DNA of 64,000 nt from Styela clava (Eukaryota > Chordata > Ascidiacea > Stolidobranchia > Styelidae), in assembly GCF_964204865.1 (NCBI RefSeq), contig NC_135257.1:5416151-5480150 (forward strand), written 5' to 3'. The notes beneath the pieces are model-generated. The model was not told where the DNA came from and did not search any database. It worked only from the letters and a program-made list of their open reading frames with translations. A program made the translations under genes and the position numbers. Below, piece after piece: positions 10,408 to 20,833 of this stretch (the first letter of the stretch is position 1; every line of letters begins with the position of its first letter).

Positions 10408-13387
10408 GGGGAGATGCGGGTGACTTGAGCCACGAGGAGACTTGTTCCACCCCCAAAATTAGCAACATGCATTAGTAATAGAATGCTCGCGCGCCCTCTG
10501 TTGGTAGGTTGTGTCATTACTTTATATTTGGTTGTGAGAAGCAGACGTTCTGTAGCTCTGGTGGAAAACAGTTAATGAAAAAGCCGGGATCGCAGCAAAA
10601 AGTGAATTTCATGGTCTCAGGTAATATGTTTACTATTAATAATATTTCAAGTCGTGGTTTAATCACATTAAGTCATTGTGTAGTCTATGTTGTGATGCTC
10701 TAATGGAGACTATTGCAGCGCACGTCGAGTAGTCATTCGGCAGTAGCGGAGCTCAAATGGGAAGATGGCCGATCATGGGAGGGTTGATCCAGTGGTCACC
10801 AGGAGGGTTGCTCCGTGGCTCAACGCTCCTGCATTGGATATATTTTTCATCACATTTTTTCTTTATCAGACGATGTCGCAAACATACAAAAGAAAATCAA
10901 CCCGTGGAAGTGATCCGGCATTAGTCGAAGGGCGGCAGAAGCGGTAAAAGAGGGATGCAGTATTAGATCGGCAGCGAGAACATTTGATGTGGACCGAATG
11001 ACGCTTAAGCGACACATGATTAAACAAAAACATGACCCGTTTGGTACAAGCGGCTACAAGAATTGCAAGCTCAAGAATATGATATTCAGTCCTGAAATGG
11101 AAGCTGAACTAGCTAGTCACATCAAAACACTTGCAGCAAACTACCATGGCCTATCCAAAGATAAATGCCGATGTTTGGGGTATGAGTTTGCAGCAAGAAA
11201 CGATGTTGATGTGCCAAAAAATTTGAAAATCAACAAAAAATCTGGTCAAGGGTTTTGGCTTGGATTGAAAGCACGCAATAACCTTGCAATTCGAAGTCCA
11301 GAAGCTACTTCATTAGCCAGAGCAACGGCGTTTAATCGCCATACAGTAGGACAGTTCTACAAAAACCTTGCCAAAGTAATGGACCAACACAAATTCGAGG
11401 CACAAGACGTATATAACATCAACGAAACAGGGTGCCATACGGTGCAAAAGCCTGAGAGCATTGTTACGGAAAAAGGGGTTAAGCAGATTGGTTCTGTCAT
11501 ATCAGGTGAGAGAGGTGAGCTGGTAACCGTAGTCAATGCGATCAACGCTGCTGGTGGATTTATTCCGCCCTACATGATATTTCCTCGTGTCAATTATCGT
11601 AATTACTTCATACGAGGTGCGCCACTGGGATCTGACGGTGCGGCCACCAGATCAGGTTGGATTAACGAGGAAACGTTTATAAACTATCTCGATCACTTCA
11701 TTAAGCATACACGCTGTATACCCGACAGAAAGGTATTGCTCATCTTAGACAATCACGAGGCCCACGTTTCACTGACAGCTGTTGACAAGGCAGAGGCGAA
11801 CGGATTTGTGGTGTTGACCATCCCTCCACACACGTCCCACAACCTCCAGCCTTTAGACAAGACTGTTTATGGATCATACAATAGAGCCTACGCGCGCGCG
11901 ATGGATAATTAGATGAGGTCCAATCCGGGTAAGACTGTGTCTACATACGATATAGCTCATTTGGTGAACGAAGATCACATCTGCGCATTCGTACCGCGTA
12001 ATATCCTAGCTGGCTTCCACAGCACTGGTATTATGCCTTTCAACAGCGACGTATTCTCAGATGAAGACTATGCGCCATCTTCAGTTACAGATCGCGAAAA
12101 TCCAGTTTGCTCGGCAGTAGACAATGTTGAAAGCGTGTCAGGTTTACAGAGAAATCCCGATACTCCCACGAACCAAAAAGATAACACAATTCAATCAGCA
12201 ACTGGCGTTGGGAGCAATACTGGTTTGATTAGAGCAGTGCAGACTACCAACGCGGAGACTCCTTATGTGTCTCCAAGTGATATACTACCTTTACCGAAAA
12301 CAGGGCCAAGAAAGGTGAAAGCTTCAATATGAAAAAAGGTAACACAGGAATTTTGACAGACACGCCAGTTAGAGATGAAATAGCAGCAAAATCAGTGGCT
12401 AGGATAGAAAAAAATAGAGCAAAGAACTTCGGTCGGGCTAAAAAAATGCTCTTTGCAAACAAGAAAACAGTTAGAGTCAGGGTAGCACCATCCGGATGTA
12501 GCACTTCTTCGAGCGATAGTAAATCTAACGAGAATGTATTGTGCGACGATACTGATGACTCAGAGGAGGAAGATCAAAATATTATCGAGGGCGATTTTGT
12601 CATAGTCAAGATTAGTGGAAAATCTCGAATTGTTCACTACGTCGCAAGAGTTGATGCTTTCGAAGGAGTGTTTCTCCGCCGGGTTTTAAGCGTAAATGAC
12701 CGAACTACTTTTATTTTGGATGTCGAAGATGAAGCACTTTGGTCGAAGAAAGACATTGCAAGAAAGTTATCAATCCCTAGCATTATTGGAACTTCACGTC
12801 GCACCCAGTTCACGTTCTCTTGCGACCTCGATGAATGGAATCTTTGATTTTCACATACTCTGTCACACGCTATTTCAACTTATGAATAAACGTTTCTTTT
12901 CGATTTCTAGGTGCTACCAAGGTGTAATAAGAAGGCTTCGGTGGTATAATTCGTTTCCATTCTGTATTGACTGACAAAAATAAATAAGATTATAGATGCA
13001 TTGCCTCCTATTTAAGATTAGCTAAGTTAAAGTTGCCCAGTTGCCTCACGGTTCCGATACAGAAGTATTTGCATCTTACATTTGTGAAAGATACTCTCCC
13101 GATTGCAACTTAAACGCTACTTCCCGTGCCATTCTGCATGTAGCGGCTCAACTCTCATCAATGGTATGCACAACTCTCCTCAACATGCAGGAGACTTGTG
13201 ACATCTGACACCCCTTTTTAAAACTGGCATAACTCAGAAACAGGGTCGGTTGGATTAAAAGAGACATAACTGTAACATAGCAGAGGTAATGACCTTCGGA
13301 TGATATGAGCTTCTTCAAATTGCTACGAACGATTGAGGAGATATAACTAAATATATAAAAAATGGCTCATCTCTCCCGCATCTTCCC
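10408..13387 (+). mobile_element. pogo-type (Tc1/mariner superfamily) DNA transposon
   Basis: The ~28-bp terminal inverted repeats match (left GGGGAGATGCGGG, right end complement GGGAAGATGCGGG, followed in both by TGAGCCA after a short variable stretch). A TA lies on both sides (10406-10407 and 13388-13389). The uninterrupted relative at 13995-14030 has a single TA at this point, which confirms the boundaries. The element encodes one DDE_1-type transposase, now broken. Noncoding ends are 10408-10870 and 12850-13387. Confidence 0.9.
10873..12847 (+). pseudogene. pogo/jerky-like transposase, inactivated
   Basis: Order: a short start (MSQTYKRKSTRG), then after a frameshift near 10930 a pipsqueak-type helix-turn-helix (about 10935-11030), a CENP-B-type DNA-binding domain ending RSPEATSLARATAFN, and the DDE_1 core. 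The second and third acidic residues are present (LILDNHEAH, LQPLDKT), but the first is asparagine (INETG in place of the family's DETG). A TAG at 11910-11912 interrupts the frame and a frameshift follows near 12330. The acidic C-terminal tail continues to 12847. The frame otherwise stays readable, so decay is moderate. Confidence 0.88.
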
Positions 13388-13600
13388 TACGTATAGTATA
13401 GACAACGAAATGGATCTTCAGCTATATTCCACTGATTTCAAAAGATCCGGAACGTCGCGCAATGTGGATATCATCTATTGCCTATTGGCAGAACTGCTTG
13501 GTGTCAAGTCCAGAAGTCATCTTACTTGTGTTTCACTGTTTGCGTTCAGCACTTCGTTGATGGTGAGTGATAATGTGGTGATAGTGTGCATTTTATTTTT
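13388..13600 (+). pseudogene. THAP-domain fragment, C-terminal part
   Basis: This continues the domain begun at 10377. Residues typical of the fold can be read if small frameshifts are allowed, including a tryptophan-containing middle part and the final C-x2-H-F (CVQHF near 13540). It is an inverted near-copy of 13795-13997, with a spacer of about 200 bp between the two arms. Confidence 0.55.
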
Positions 13601-13794
13601 TTGCATTAGCACTGGCGTTAAACTTTAGTTATCTATTCAACTTTTCACACTTACTAATAGATTACCTGCTAACTAGGGAAACAATACCTTATGGCAATTA
13701 ATGAGCAATACACGAGTCAAGTCTGCAAGTAGGCCTACCAATAACAGTAGTTTGTCATGTGCTTCCCATTGAAATGAGGGATCTTGTCAATATT

Positions 13795-14127
13795 TAAAGA
13801 AATTGATAACGGCACATTATGACTCACCATCAACGAAGTGCTGTCCGCAAACAGTGAAACACAAGTGAGATGGCTTCTGGACTTGACACCAAGCAGTCCT
13901 GCCAATAGATGATATCCACATTGCGCGACGTTCCGGATCTTTTGAAAACAGTGGAATATAACTGAAGATCCATTTCGTTGTCTATCTATACTATACGTAC
14001 AGCCAGCGGAACAATACGAAATAACCATTTTCAACAGCCAAACAAAACGGAAACGTATAATCCGACTTGCAACTGACAGGAGCCCAATGGACGTTTTTGT
14101 TTTATTGCCGTCCAGTAACAAAGTCAC
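13795..14127 (-). pseudogene. THAP-domain fragment, uninterrupted inverted copy
   Basis: On the minus strand the frame holds MVISYCSAGC, then a serine/phenylalanine block (SSVIFH), and, after one frame change, the closing CGQHF. This is the C-x3-C ... C-x2-H pattern of a THAP zinc finger. The site where the pogo-type element sits in the other copy is intact here (single TA). THAP domains occur in host DNA-binding proteins and in P-element transposases; too little is left to decide which this was. Confidence 0.6.
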
Positions 14128-14130
14128 GTG

Positions 14131-14974
14131 ACCCGTGCAAGTCCTCTATATGTTGATTCATCTCGTTGTTTTGTAATTGTGGGCTTGTTCACGTGTTGAT
14201 CGCTGGCCGTGTCTAAAGCGTAGGTACCGGTACCGTATATCTGTATATATAACGTTAATGGTAACTTAAAATCAGTCGTCTAAACCTAAAGACTCTAAAT
14301 ATATTTGCTGTATCTTCAATTAATTGGGTGAGCGAACACGTACTTTTATCAATACCTTCCCATCTAAAATCTGTACGGTACCCGGTAATTTAAAAAAAAA
14401 ACTTACAATTGTGAGTAATTTGATACATAACTTTATCATATTTCACCAAAACCTGTAGGGTCACATTTTGGCCAGAACAGCCATAGACCACTTATAACAC
14501 ATAACTTATAGCACATAGACCTTTAAACTTGACCATTCCCGCGTTTTATAGTATGTGGTATCATCACTCAATGGTGTTGTACATTCATCCAAATTCTTAA
14601 TTTTTCTTTATTACTATATTCATATGCAGTGTGTTTCATGCTGTGCTGTGTATCTATTTATAGATGTTGTTTTGTCTAACAAACTCCTTTGTACAAAAAG
14701 TTTTGTACACTCCAACCTTATCCCTGTTACCACACCCACCCACCCACCCTCCTTGCACAACTGCCTGTATAAAGGACCATATTGTACATATTTGATTTAC
14801 CCTATTATAATTTATATGTATCAAAAGGGGTGTATGCCGCACATTTGTGTTTTAGGCCAATATGGTCTTGTGCATACATCCCGTCTTCAGTATTTATAAT
14901 TACTTACTCTTTTATATTGCTTTTACGAGACGAATAAACATACGCACAAACATACCTGTACCGACCTCTATCAC
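14131..14974. other. No gene seen
   Basis: AT-rich sequence with short open frames only. It contains a GGTACC/ACCGGT microsatellite at about 14223-14237 and short runs of A. Confidence 0.5.
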
Positions 14975-16443
14975 GCTAGCAAAATCCTGCTACTAAAAAT
15001 TACGGTGTCATAAAAAGTGTTTCACTATAAAATTCATGATTAAAAATGTATTAAGTCATACCCTGGGAATACGGCCAAACATTATAAATACAGTATACAG
15101 TCTGATGTGAATAAAATTAAATTATAGACTTTGATAATATTATGTGAGAATTGCAATAAAGTATTTGTATGCATGTCAAAAACTAAATCAATTTTCCAAA
15201 TACCAGAAATGAACAAGATCTGACATTGGGGCTCAAAAAACCTTCAACATATTTTTTTGAATTGGAAAAAAGCACAATCAGTTTTCGAACGAAATACTTT
15301 CAATACAACGCAATGAAGAAAATTTTGAAAAATTATTAAATTGACCCAAATTAAATTTGAAGAAGATCGGTCTTTGGGGCTCAAAAAATATTTTGGGTAT
15401 GGATAGTTGGATTCATTTTCTTTCCAGTCATGTAACGAAATTAGAAAAAACTCGATCAGTTTTCTAACAAAATACTTTAAATACAACGTAATAACGTAAA
15501 TTTTCCAAAATCGTTGAATTGACCCAAGATTTGAAAAAGATTCGTTTTTGGGGCTCAATAAATATTTTGGGTATGGATAGCTGGATTCATTTCCTTTCCA
15601 ATCAAAGGAAAAAATTGGAAAAAACCTCGATCAATGTTTTAACAAAATACTTTAAATACAACGTAATGAGGTAAATTTTCCAAAATCGTTAAAGTAACCC
15701 AAAATTTGAAGAAGATTGGTCTTCAGGGCTCAAAAAATATTTTGGGTATGAATAGCTGGTTTCAACATCTTTTCGATCAGATAAAAAAAATTGGAAAAAA
15801 ACTCGATCAGTTTTCTAACAAAATACATTCAATAGAACGCAATAACGTAAATTTTCCAAAATCGTTAAATTCACCAAAAATTTGAAGAAGATCGGTCATT
15901 GGGGCTAAAAATATATTTTGGGTATAAATAGCTGGATGAATTTCCTTTTCAATCAAATGAAGAAATTGGAACAAAACTCAATCAGTTTTCTAACAAAATA
16001 CTTTCAATACAACATTTCAATAACGTGAATTTGATTGGGAAGACAATGAAACCATCTATCCATACCCAAAATTTTTTTTGAGCCCCAAAGACCAATCTTC
16101 TTCAAATTTTGGGTCAATTTAACGATTTTGGAAAATTTGGGTTAATACGTTGTATTTAAAGTATTTTGTTAGAAAACTGATCAAGTTTTTTTGTCCAATT
16201 TCTCAATTTGACTGGTAAGAAAATAAATCCTGCTACCCATACCCAAAATATTTTCGTTATTTTGTTGTAATAAATATATATTTGTTAACTTCTACTTTGA
16301 TCATATATGCCTTGTGTGATCAAATGCTACATAATAACGTTCAATTTACAACTCTACATTGCCGTTGCTATTAGTTAGAAATATGTCACAAAGTGAAACA
16401 CGTTTTTATGACATCGTATATTTTGATACGGGATTTTGCTAGC
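14975..16443. mobile_element. Non-autonomous TIR element carrying a tandem array
   Basis: Both ends carry GCTAGCAAAATCC in inverted orientation, and the similarity continues inward for about 55 bp (a GTCATAAAAA...GTTTCACT block at 15007-15027 and its complement near 16388-16412). No transposase frame is inside. A target duplication is not clear because the ends are palindromic (GCTAGC). The interior is filled by the tandem array described separately. Confidence 0.6.
15184..16262. repeat. Tandem array of a ~176-bp unit, last copies inverted
   Basis: A block with GAAGATCGGTCTTTGGGGCTC and TATTTTGGGTATGGATAG recurs near 15361, 15537, 15711 and 15887, with a diverged first copy from about 15184. 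Spacing is about 175-178 bp. From about 16025 to 16262 the same unit is present in reverse orientation, so the array ends in a fold-back. There are no long frames. Confidence 0.8.
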
Positions 16444-16572
16444 ATTTTGCTGATATGACAGTGGCCCTGTACCGTGCGCTTCAAACCTTAGGTACCGGTA
16501 CCGGTACTTGAGATTTTGTTTGCTCTCCCGATTCTATGATCAGGTATTTTCTTTTTTTTTTTGTCTTTATTT

Positions 16573-16580
16573 AATATTTT
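16573..16580. repeat. 8-bp target duplication of the 12-kb element (left)
   Basis: AATATTTT here is repeated exactly at 28593-28600, directly outside the two terminal inverted repeats. An 8- to 9-bp duplication is the known habit of Merlin/IS1016-type transposases and is too long for most retroviral integrases (4-6 bp). Confidence 0.9.
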
Positions 16581-16610
16581 GGGTCTAGTGAAGTATACAC
16601 CCGCCTGGAT

Positions 16611-16670
16611 TATACAGGGCGGATAAGTTATTAGACGGATTATGGCACTAAACGAATAACCGCCCTATAC
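16611..16670. repeat. Imperfect palindrome with a second TIR copy
   Basis: AGGGCGG (16616-16622) and CCGCCCT (16660-16666) form the base of a hairpin whose arms extend to TATAC on one side. The right half (16644-16665) matches the right-hand terminus of the element at 17 of 22 positions, so the left end seems to carry a duplicated, degenerate terminal repeat. A transposase-binding site is an inference. Confidence 0.55.
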
Positions 16671-16818
16671 AAAGTAAATAACAAAACGAGAGTGACATGA
16701 CAAACCGGAAACATGTACTGCAGGCAGAGCATGAACTCACTAAAACTACAGGCTTGATGAATAACATGACTAACACGAAAAGCAAATAACTATTAACACG
16801 GACAATAAAATGTACTAG

Positions 16819-16828
16819 TATAAAAAGG
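16819..16828 (+). promoter_or_regulatory. TATA box before the transposase frame
   Basis: TATAAAAAGG is a close match to a consensus TATA box. It is only 20 bp upstream of the first ATG (16839), so a start site 25-30 bp downstream would leave Met18 (16890) as the first usable start codon. A TTTTGCAG/AG splice-acceptor-like site at 16850-16857 would also favour Met18. Confidence 0.45.
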
Positions 16829-16838
16829 GCTCGAATAA

Positions 16839-17834
16839 ATGACAAAATATTTTGCAGAGAACGAAGACTGTTTGGATCGGGCGAGCAGTATGTCGAACGT
16901 AAGAAGATTAGCAGAGAAAGGAGTACTGTATGACGAAAAAGCGTGTATAGAATTTTTGCGATATAGAGGGCTGTTAGCGACGCGGATGAAATGTGCGAAA
17001 TGTGAAACAGAAATGAAAGAGGAAAATACCAAGTCGGCAAAACAGGACTCGTGTAGATGGAGGTGTCAGAAGAAAAATTGTAGGACTACCACCACAATAA
17101 GGAAGGGGTCATTTTTTGAAAATAGCAAGGCGGAACTGACGAAACTAGTTACGACAATGTATTTTTGGGCGGATGATGTGACCCAAGAGACGATGGCCAA
17201 GGAGAGCGAATTGTCGAAGAGAACTATGGTAGACTGGTGTAACTTCATTCGTGAAGTTTGTTCAGAAGACTTGATTGGTAGAAAGAAAAAGATAGGAGGA
17301 ATGGATCGCGTAGTGGCCATCGATGAAACGCACTTAGCAAGACGAAAACCAGCTACGAATGGACAAGGCAGGCCTGTGAAAGCTATGTGGCTTTTTGGAG
17401 GTATAGATTTAACAACAAAGGAGTTGTTTGTAGAGATAATCCCGCCGGAAGTAGGAAGAACAAAAGAAATGATGGAACAGCTAATAGTGAAGCATATAGC
17501 GGATGGAACGACAATCTGGTCAGATATGTTTCCATCGTACAATGACATAGAAAACCTTGGAAGAGGGTATACTCACAGAGCGATAAACCATTCGTACATG
17601 TACGTCACCCCCGAGGGCCATCACACCCAAAATATAGAATCAATTTGGGCGGATGTAAAAAGAAAATTTAAGCGTATGAACGGAGTACCACGACATTTAA
17701 TTCCTTCATACCTCGACGAATATTTGTGGAAGAGACAGTACCCAAAAAACGAACATTTCGACAGAATGTTAGAAGCCATAAGCGTCAACCCAAGATACAA
17801 TGCGAATCGAAAAGAAGAAGAAGACACTAACTGA
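16839..17834 (+). CDS. IS1595/Merlin-type DDE transposase (putative integrase of the element)
   Basis: 331 residues, intact. The N-terminal part has a Cys4 zinc ribbon (CAKC near residue 52, then WRCQKKNC near 75). The catalytic core has all three acidic residues: D162 in AIDETHLARRK, D229 in WSDMFPSYN, and E267 in HTQNIESIWADVKRKFK, the arrangement of the IS1595/ISXO2 family, to which animal Merlin transposases belong. Such enzymes cut at terminal inverted repeats and leave 8- to 9-bp duplications, which agrees with the ends of this element. The start is either the ATG at 16839 or Met18. It sits 258 bp inside the left end. In the joined circle it would lie directly downstream of pol, where retroviruses keep integrase. 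Family assignment is firm; use as the integrase of a retroelement is inferred. Confidence 0.93.
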   Translation: MTKYFAENEDCLDRASSMSNVRRLAEKGVLYDEKACIEFLRYRGLLATRMKCAKCETEMKEENTKSAKQDSCRWRCQKKNCRTTTTIRKGSFFENSKAELTKLVTTMYFWADDVTQETMAKESELSKRTMVDWCNFIREVCSEDLIGRKKKIGGMDRVVAIDETHLARRKPATNGQGRPVKAMWLFGGIDLTTKELFVEIIPPEVGRTKEMMEQLIVKHIADGTTIWSDMFPSYNDIENLGRGYTHRAINHSYMYVTPEGHHTQNIESIWADVKRKFKRMNGVPRHLIPSYLDEYLWKRQYPKNEHFDRMLEAISVNPRYNANRKEEEDTN

Positions 17835-17835
17835 A

Positions 17836-17854
17836 TGTTTATGTCTTTTTACAG
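17836..17854 (+). promoter_or_regulatory. Splice acceptor abutting the env start codon
   Basis: A branch-point-like ACTAAC (17827-17832), then a pyrimidine tract and CAG that ends exactly one base before the env ATG (TGTCTTTTTACAG then ATG). This is a strong 3' splice site. It suggests that Env is translated from a spliced mRNA, as in retroviruses. The matching donor is not identified. Confidence 0.6.
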
Positions 17855-20365
17855 ATGTTAACTAACAAATTAGGAAATTGTAAATATATGCATTCGAAAG
17901 AAGAAACAAATGGCCTGGTTGTCCGACGCTCCAGTGATCTTGGATTCGGATTGGTCAACGTTTTTCCTATTAATATTAAGTGTTGTTGCATTGTTTTGGC
18001 ATTGTTTGGTCACGTGCTACTGGTGCCGAAAGAAACGACCGCAGTTGGAAATGTGGGAACCGTAACAGCCGGTGTAGCGACAATAAATGATGCTTGGCTA
18101 ACCAATGAAAACGAACTAAGGTCATCCCCTTGGAAAAGAATACAGAACACTACTTGGAAAAAACTTAGTTTGACATCCTGCTGGAACATAAGCAAAGAAA
18201 AACCGGTGTTTGAGAAACCAGGATTGTTTTTTTCCTCTAATTTTGGATATGTCGTCGCGGAAAAAAAGACATACCAGGAAAAAATATATCCGAAAGGAAG
18301 ATTCTGGTCGAATCCGGACGAATTGGAAAGGAGTTGCCTATGCGAACGAACTATAAGTTATATTACGCCATCGCTAAACAGTGATAGGATGTGGGAATAC
18401 GCAGAATATCACCGCGGCACTGGACCCGATTTACGACACGTATGGAAATGGGAAGACGAATCAAGTTATAGACGATCGGAAAATTTCAAATATTTGACTG
18501 GAATGACGGTGTATAAAACTATGATAATTAAAATTTTGGCAAGTTATGCTACTGTGATTGCAAACTGTACGGACATAAGGAAAGAAAGTGAAAAAACTAT
18601 TGTGAAACCTATATTCGCAGAAGGATTGAGAGACGTTAGTTACGAAAGACAACAGATGAACACGACCTACATCTATGCGCAAGAGACCTGGGGAAACGAA
18701 AATGTGGTGACGTGGATACATACTACATGTAATTTCGCTGGAAAAATACTGGCGTTTGAACCAACGTCAGGTGATTTCCTGATTCAAGAATGGGATCCAT
18801 GGTATGAGAGAAAAAAAGTTTTAAAGTCTACAAACTATCAGGATTATATCAAAAAATACATGATCAACGGACAAATAACGTATCCTAGGGCGACAAATGT
18901 ATGGCAAAGACAAAACGCCTTCGAAGGATTGCAGCCATTCGGACCTATAAGTGAATGGAGCCCTCGAATAAAATGGATAGAATCTACAAATAACGCGCTT
19001 AATTTAACAAGGGATGGATCAATAAAAATTAAACAAGGTTCGAGATCATATTATAGCCAGTACCCGTCGATGATGAAAGAAGACGAGAAATGTAAAAGAA
19101 GAATAAACCGGAAAAGGAATTGTGAATATCCAGTAGGTGGGGTGCGAGCGAAACTCAGATTTTGGACAAAGGGGGAATACGACCCTTCGAACAACGTATC
19201 GAGATTTCCTGGAACACCCGTGTGGTTGCATGGAACGGGAAATGGCGAATGGGACAATGACCAACTCAGATCGAAATCAATGTACCGAAGGATTGCAACA
19301 CGAAGGATGAAAAGACAGTTCTTGGGAGCGGCGGCCTTGTCATTCGCATCCGCAAATAGGGTATCAATCAACAATCTCCGTAGTGAAATGAATCAAAGGA
19401 TGTCAGAAATGACAAATGAAATGAATGAAAGATTTACACAAGACGAAGGAAAGATGCAACTAATAGCGCAAAAATTGAACAAATTGTCTAGAACCAGTTA
19501 TATTGAAGAAGAAAGATTAAATAATGTTATTGTGGCAATGATTAAAGAGCAAGAAACGAGTGCCGAGAATCAGGAATGGCTCGCCGAGGAAATATCAAAA
19601 ACCCAAGAAATTGAATTAGCCGAATTAGATACTTTCCTGCACACTATAACGGATATAAGGGCTATGTCTTTGGCAGAATTGGCGTTGGACAAATTGATAA
19701 TGCAGGTATTAAAGAATGCCACGGGAAAGCCCTTGTTTGATAAAACTAAAGGTTATTTGACACGAATACAAAACGGACAATTGTACTTGAAAGAATACGC
19801 TCAACTGATTAATGCACAAAAGATAGAAGTGAACGAAACGATCCAGGAAGAACTAAAGCAGGCCGAAAAACAACGCGAGTCGTTGTATAATGCATCAATT
19901 AAGGAAGAAACGGCAAAGGGAGTCTGGGTACAAGCAGTGAACAATACAACGATTTTGCTCAATACGACGGGATGGAAGGAAAAGAACATAACTTTTGTAC
20001 CAATAAATGACACGTTCGGTGGCGATATATTATCCGGACTGGGGACAATAACCAAAACCATAGGAGGCGTGATCACCAAAGGAGTAGAAGGGATTGGAAA
20101 CATCTTAGGAAATGGTCTATATGCGATTATTAAGCCGTTTTTAAAGTTCCTGATACCCGTTGCAGTGGTTATAGTAGCAATGATTCTGGTTTGTTGTTTT
20201 TTGCAATATCACCCTAACTGCAGGAGAAATAAGCAACGATTGCCGGAAATATTGCAAATACCGGACAGGAGAGGAAAGAATTGGGCAAAAAATACTGCAA
20301 AGAAAGGGATTACGAAGACGTTATTAGAAAACGATGCAAAAACCATGGCGGAATTGGCTATTTAA
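17855..20365 (+). CDS. Envelope-like class-I glycoprotein
   Basis: 836 residues, intact. A hydrophobic stretch at about residues 43-57 could be a signal peptide or anchor. The middle has many N-glycosylation sequons. A furin-type site RRMKR (483-487) is followed directly by a hydrophobic, alanine-rich segment like a fusion peptide, then a long charged coiled coil (about 505-600), a glycine-rich region and a transmembrane helix at about 757-783 with a ~50-residue basic tail. This is the layout of a viral class-I fusion protein with surface and transmembrane subunits. Between the cleavage site and the membrane helix I see no cysteine, so the C-x6-CC loop of many retroviral Envs is absent. I cannot assign it to a named Env family by sequence. 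It starts at a perfect splice acceptor. Confidence 0.85.
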   Translation: MLTNKLGNCKYMHSKEETNGLVVRRSSDLGFGLVNVFPINIKCCCIVLALFGHVLLVPKETTAVGNVGTVTAGVATINDAWLTNENELRSSPWKRIQNTTWKKLSLTSCWNISKEKPVFEKPGLFFSSNFGYVVAEKKTYQEKIYPKGRFWSNPDELERSCLCERTISYITPSLNSDRMWEYAEYHRGTGPDLRHVWKWEDESSYRRSENFKYLTGMTVYKTMIIKILASYATVIANCTDIRKESEKTIVKPIFAEGLRDVSYERQQMNTTYIYAQETWGNENVVTWIHTTCNFAGKILAFEPTSGDFLIQEWDPWYERKKVLKSTNYQDYIKKYMINGQITYPRATNVWQRQNAFEGLQPFGPISEWSPRIKWIESTNNALNLTRDGSIKIKQGSRSYYSQYPSMMKEDEKCKRRINRKRNCEYPVGGVRAKLRFWTKGEYDPSNNVSRFPGTPVWLHGTGNGEWDNDQLRSKSMYRRIATRRMKRQFLGAAALSFASANRVSINNLRSEMNQRMSEMTNEMNERFTQDEGKMQLIAQKLNKLSRTSYIEEERLNNVIVAMIKEQETSAENQEWLAEEISKTQEIELAELDTFLHTITDIRAMSLAELALDKLIMQVLKNATGKPLFDKTKGYLTRIQNGQLYLKEYAQLINAQKIEVNETIQEELKQAEKQRESLYNASIKEETAKGVWVQAVNNTTILLNTTGWKEKNITFVPINDTFGGDILSGLGTITKTIGGVITKGVEGIGNILGNGLYAIIKPFLKFLIPVAVVIVAMILVCCFLQYHPNCRRNKQRLPEILQIPDRRGKNWAKNTAKKGITKTLLENDAKTMAELAI

Positions 20366-20833
20366 CATGAAAATGCGAATTTAGTTGATCAAAGCTGAAT
20401 TCAAGGAACCTGTTTCAACTTACCAAGAATATATTTTATTTATTGAACGTTAATGTTTTGCAAACTCTATGCACATGTTTGCAGGAAGCGCGGGCTTATG
20501 ACCTGAGCAAACGCGAGTTGCATAATCCAATTCCCGGAAGCAACCAAAAATACTCCCTACAGACAGCTGCGCGTTCTCACGCAAACATTTCCTGAGTTCA
20601 TGGGATGACTCCCGCGATGAATGAGGAATGTGAGAGAGATATTTTTTTTTCTTTTCTCATGTGCAATTATAATAGAATAACCAAGTGAAAGCAAATAAAT
20701 GTGTGACTAGCGACACACCCATGGCCATATGGAAAAAGAAAGTGTGGAGAACAGGCTGCACTACGTTGAAACAGAAATTTATTAAAGGAACGAAGTTAGA
20801 AGTTGAATAAATTTAATTAGCAGTACACTTGTA
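20366..20833. other. Noncoding spacer between env and the accessory frame
   Basis: About 470 bp. It contains a pyrimidine/AG site near 20477-20484 (ATGTTTGCAG), a T-rich run near 20640-20655 and AATAAA at about 20694. It shows no similarity to the other spacer at 21818-22632 that would mark them as LTRs. Confidence 0.6.

Noticed and set aside
16648-17548. Minus-strand open frames opposite the transposase
   Set aside because: They mirror the coding frame of the intact transposase and resemble no protein.
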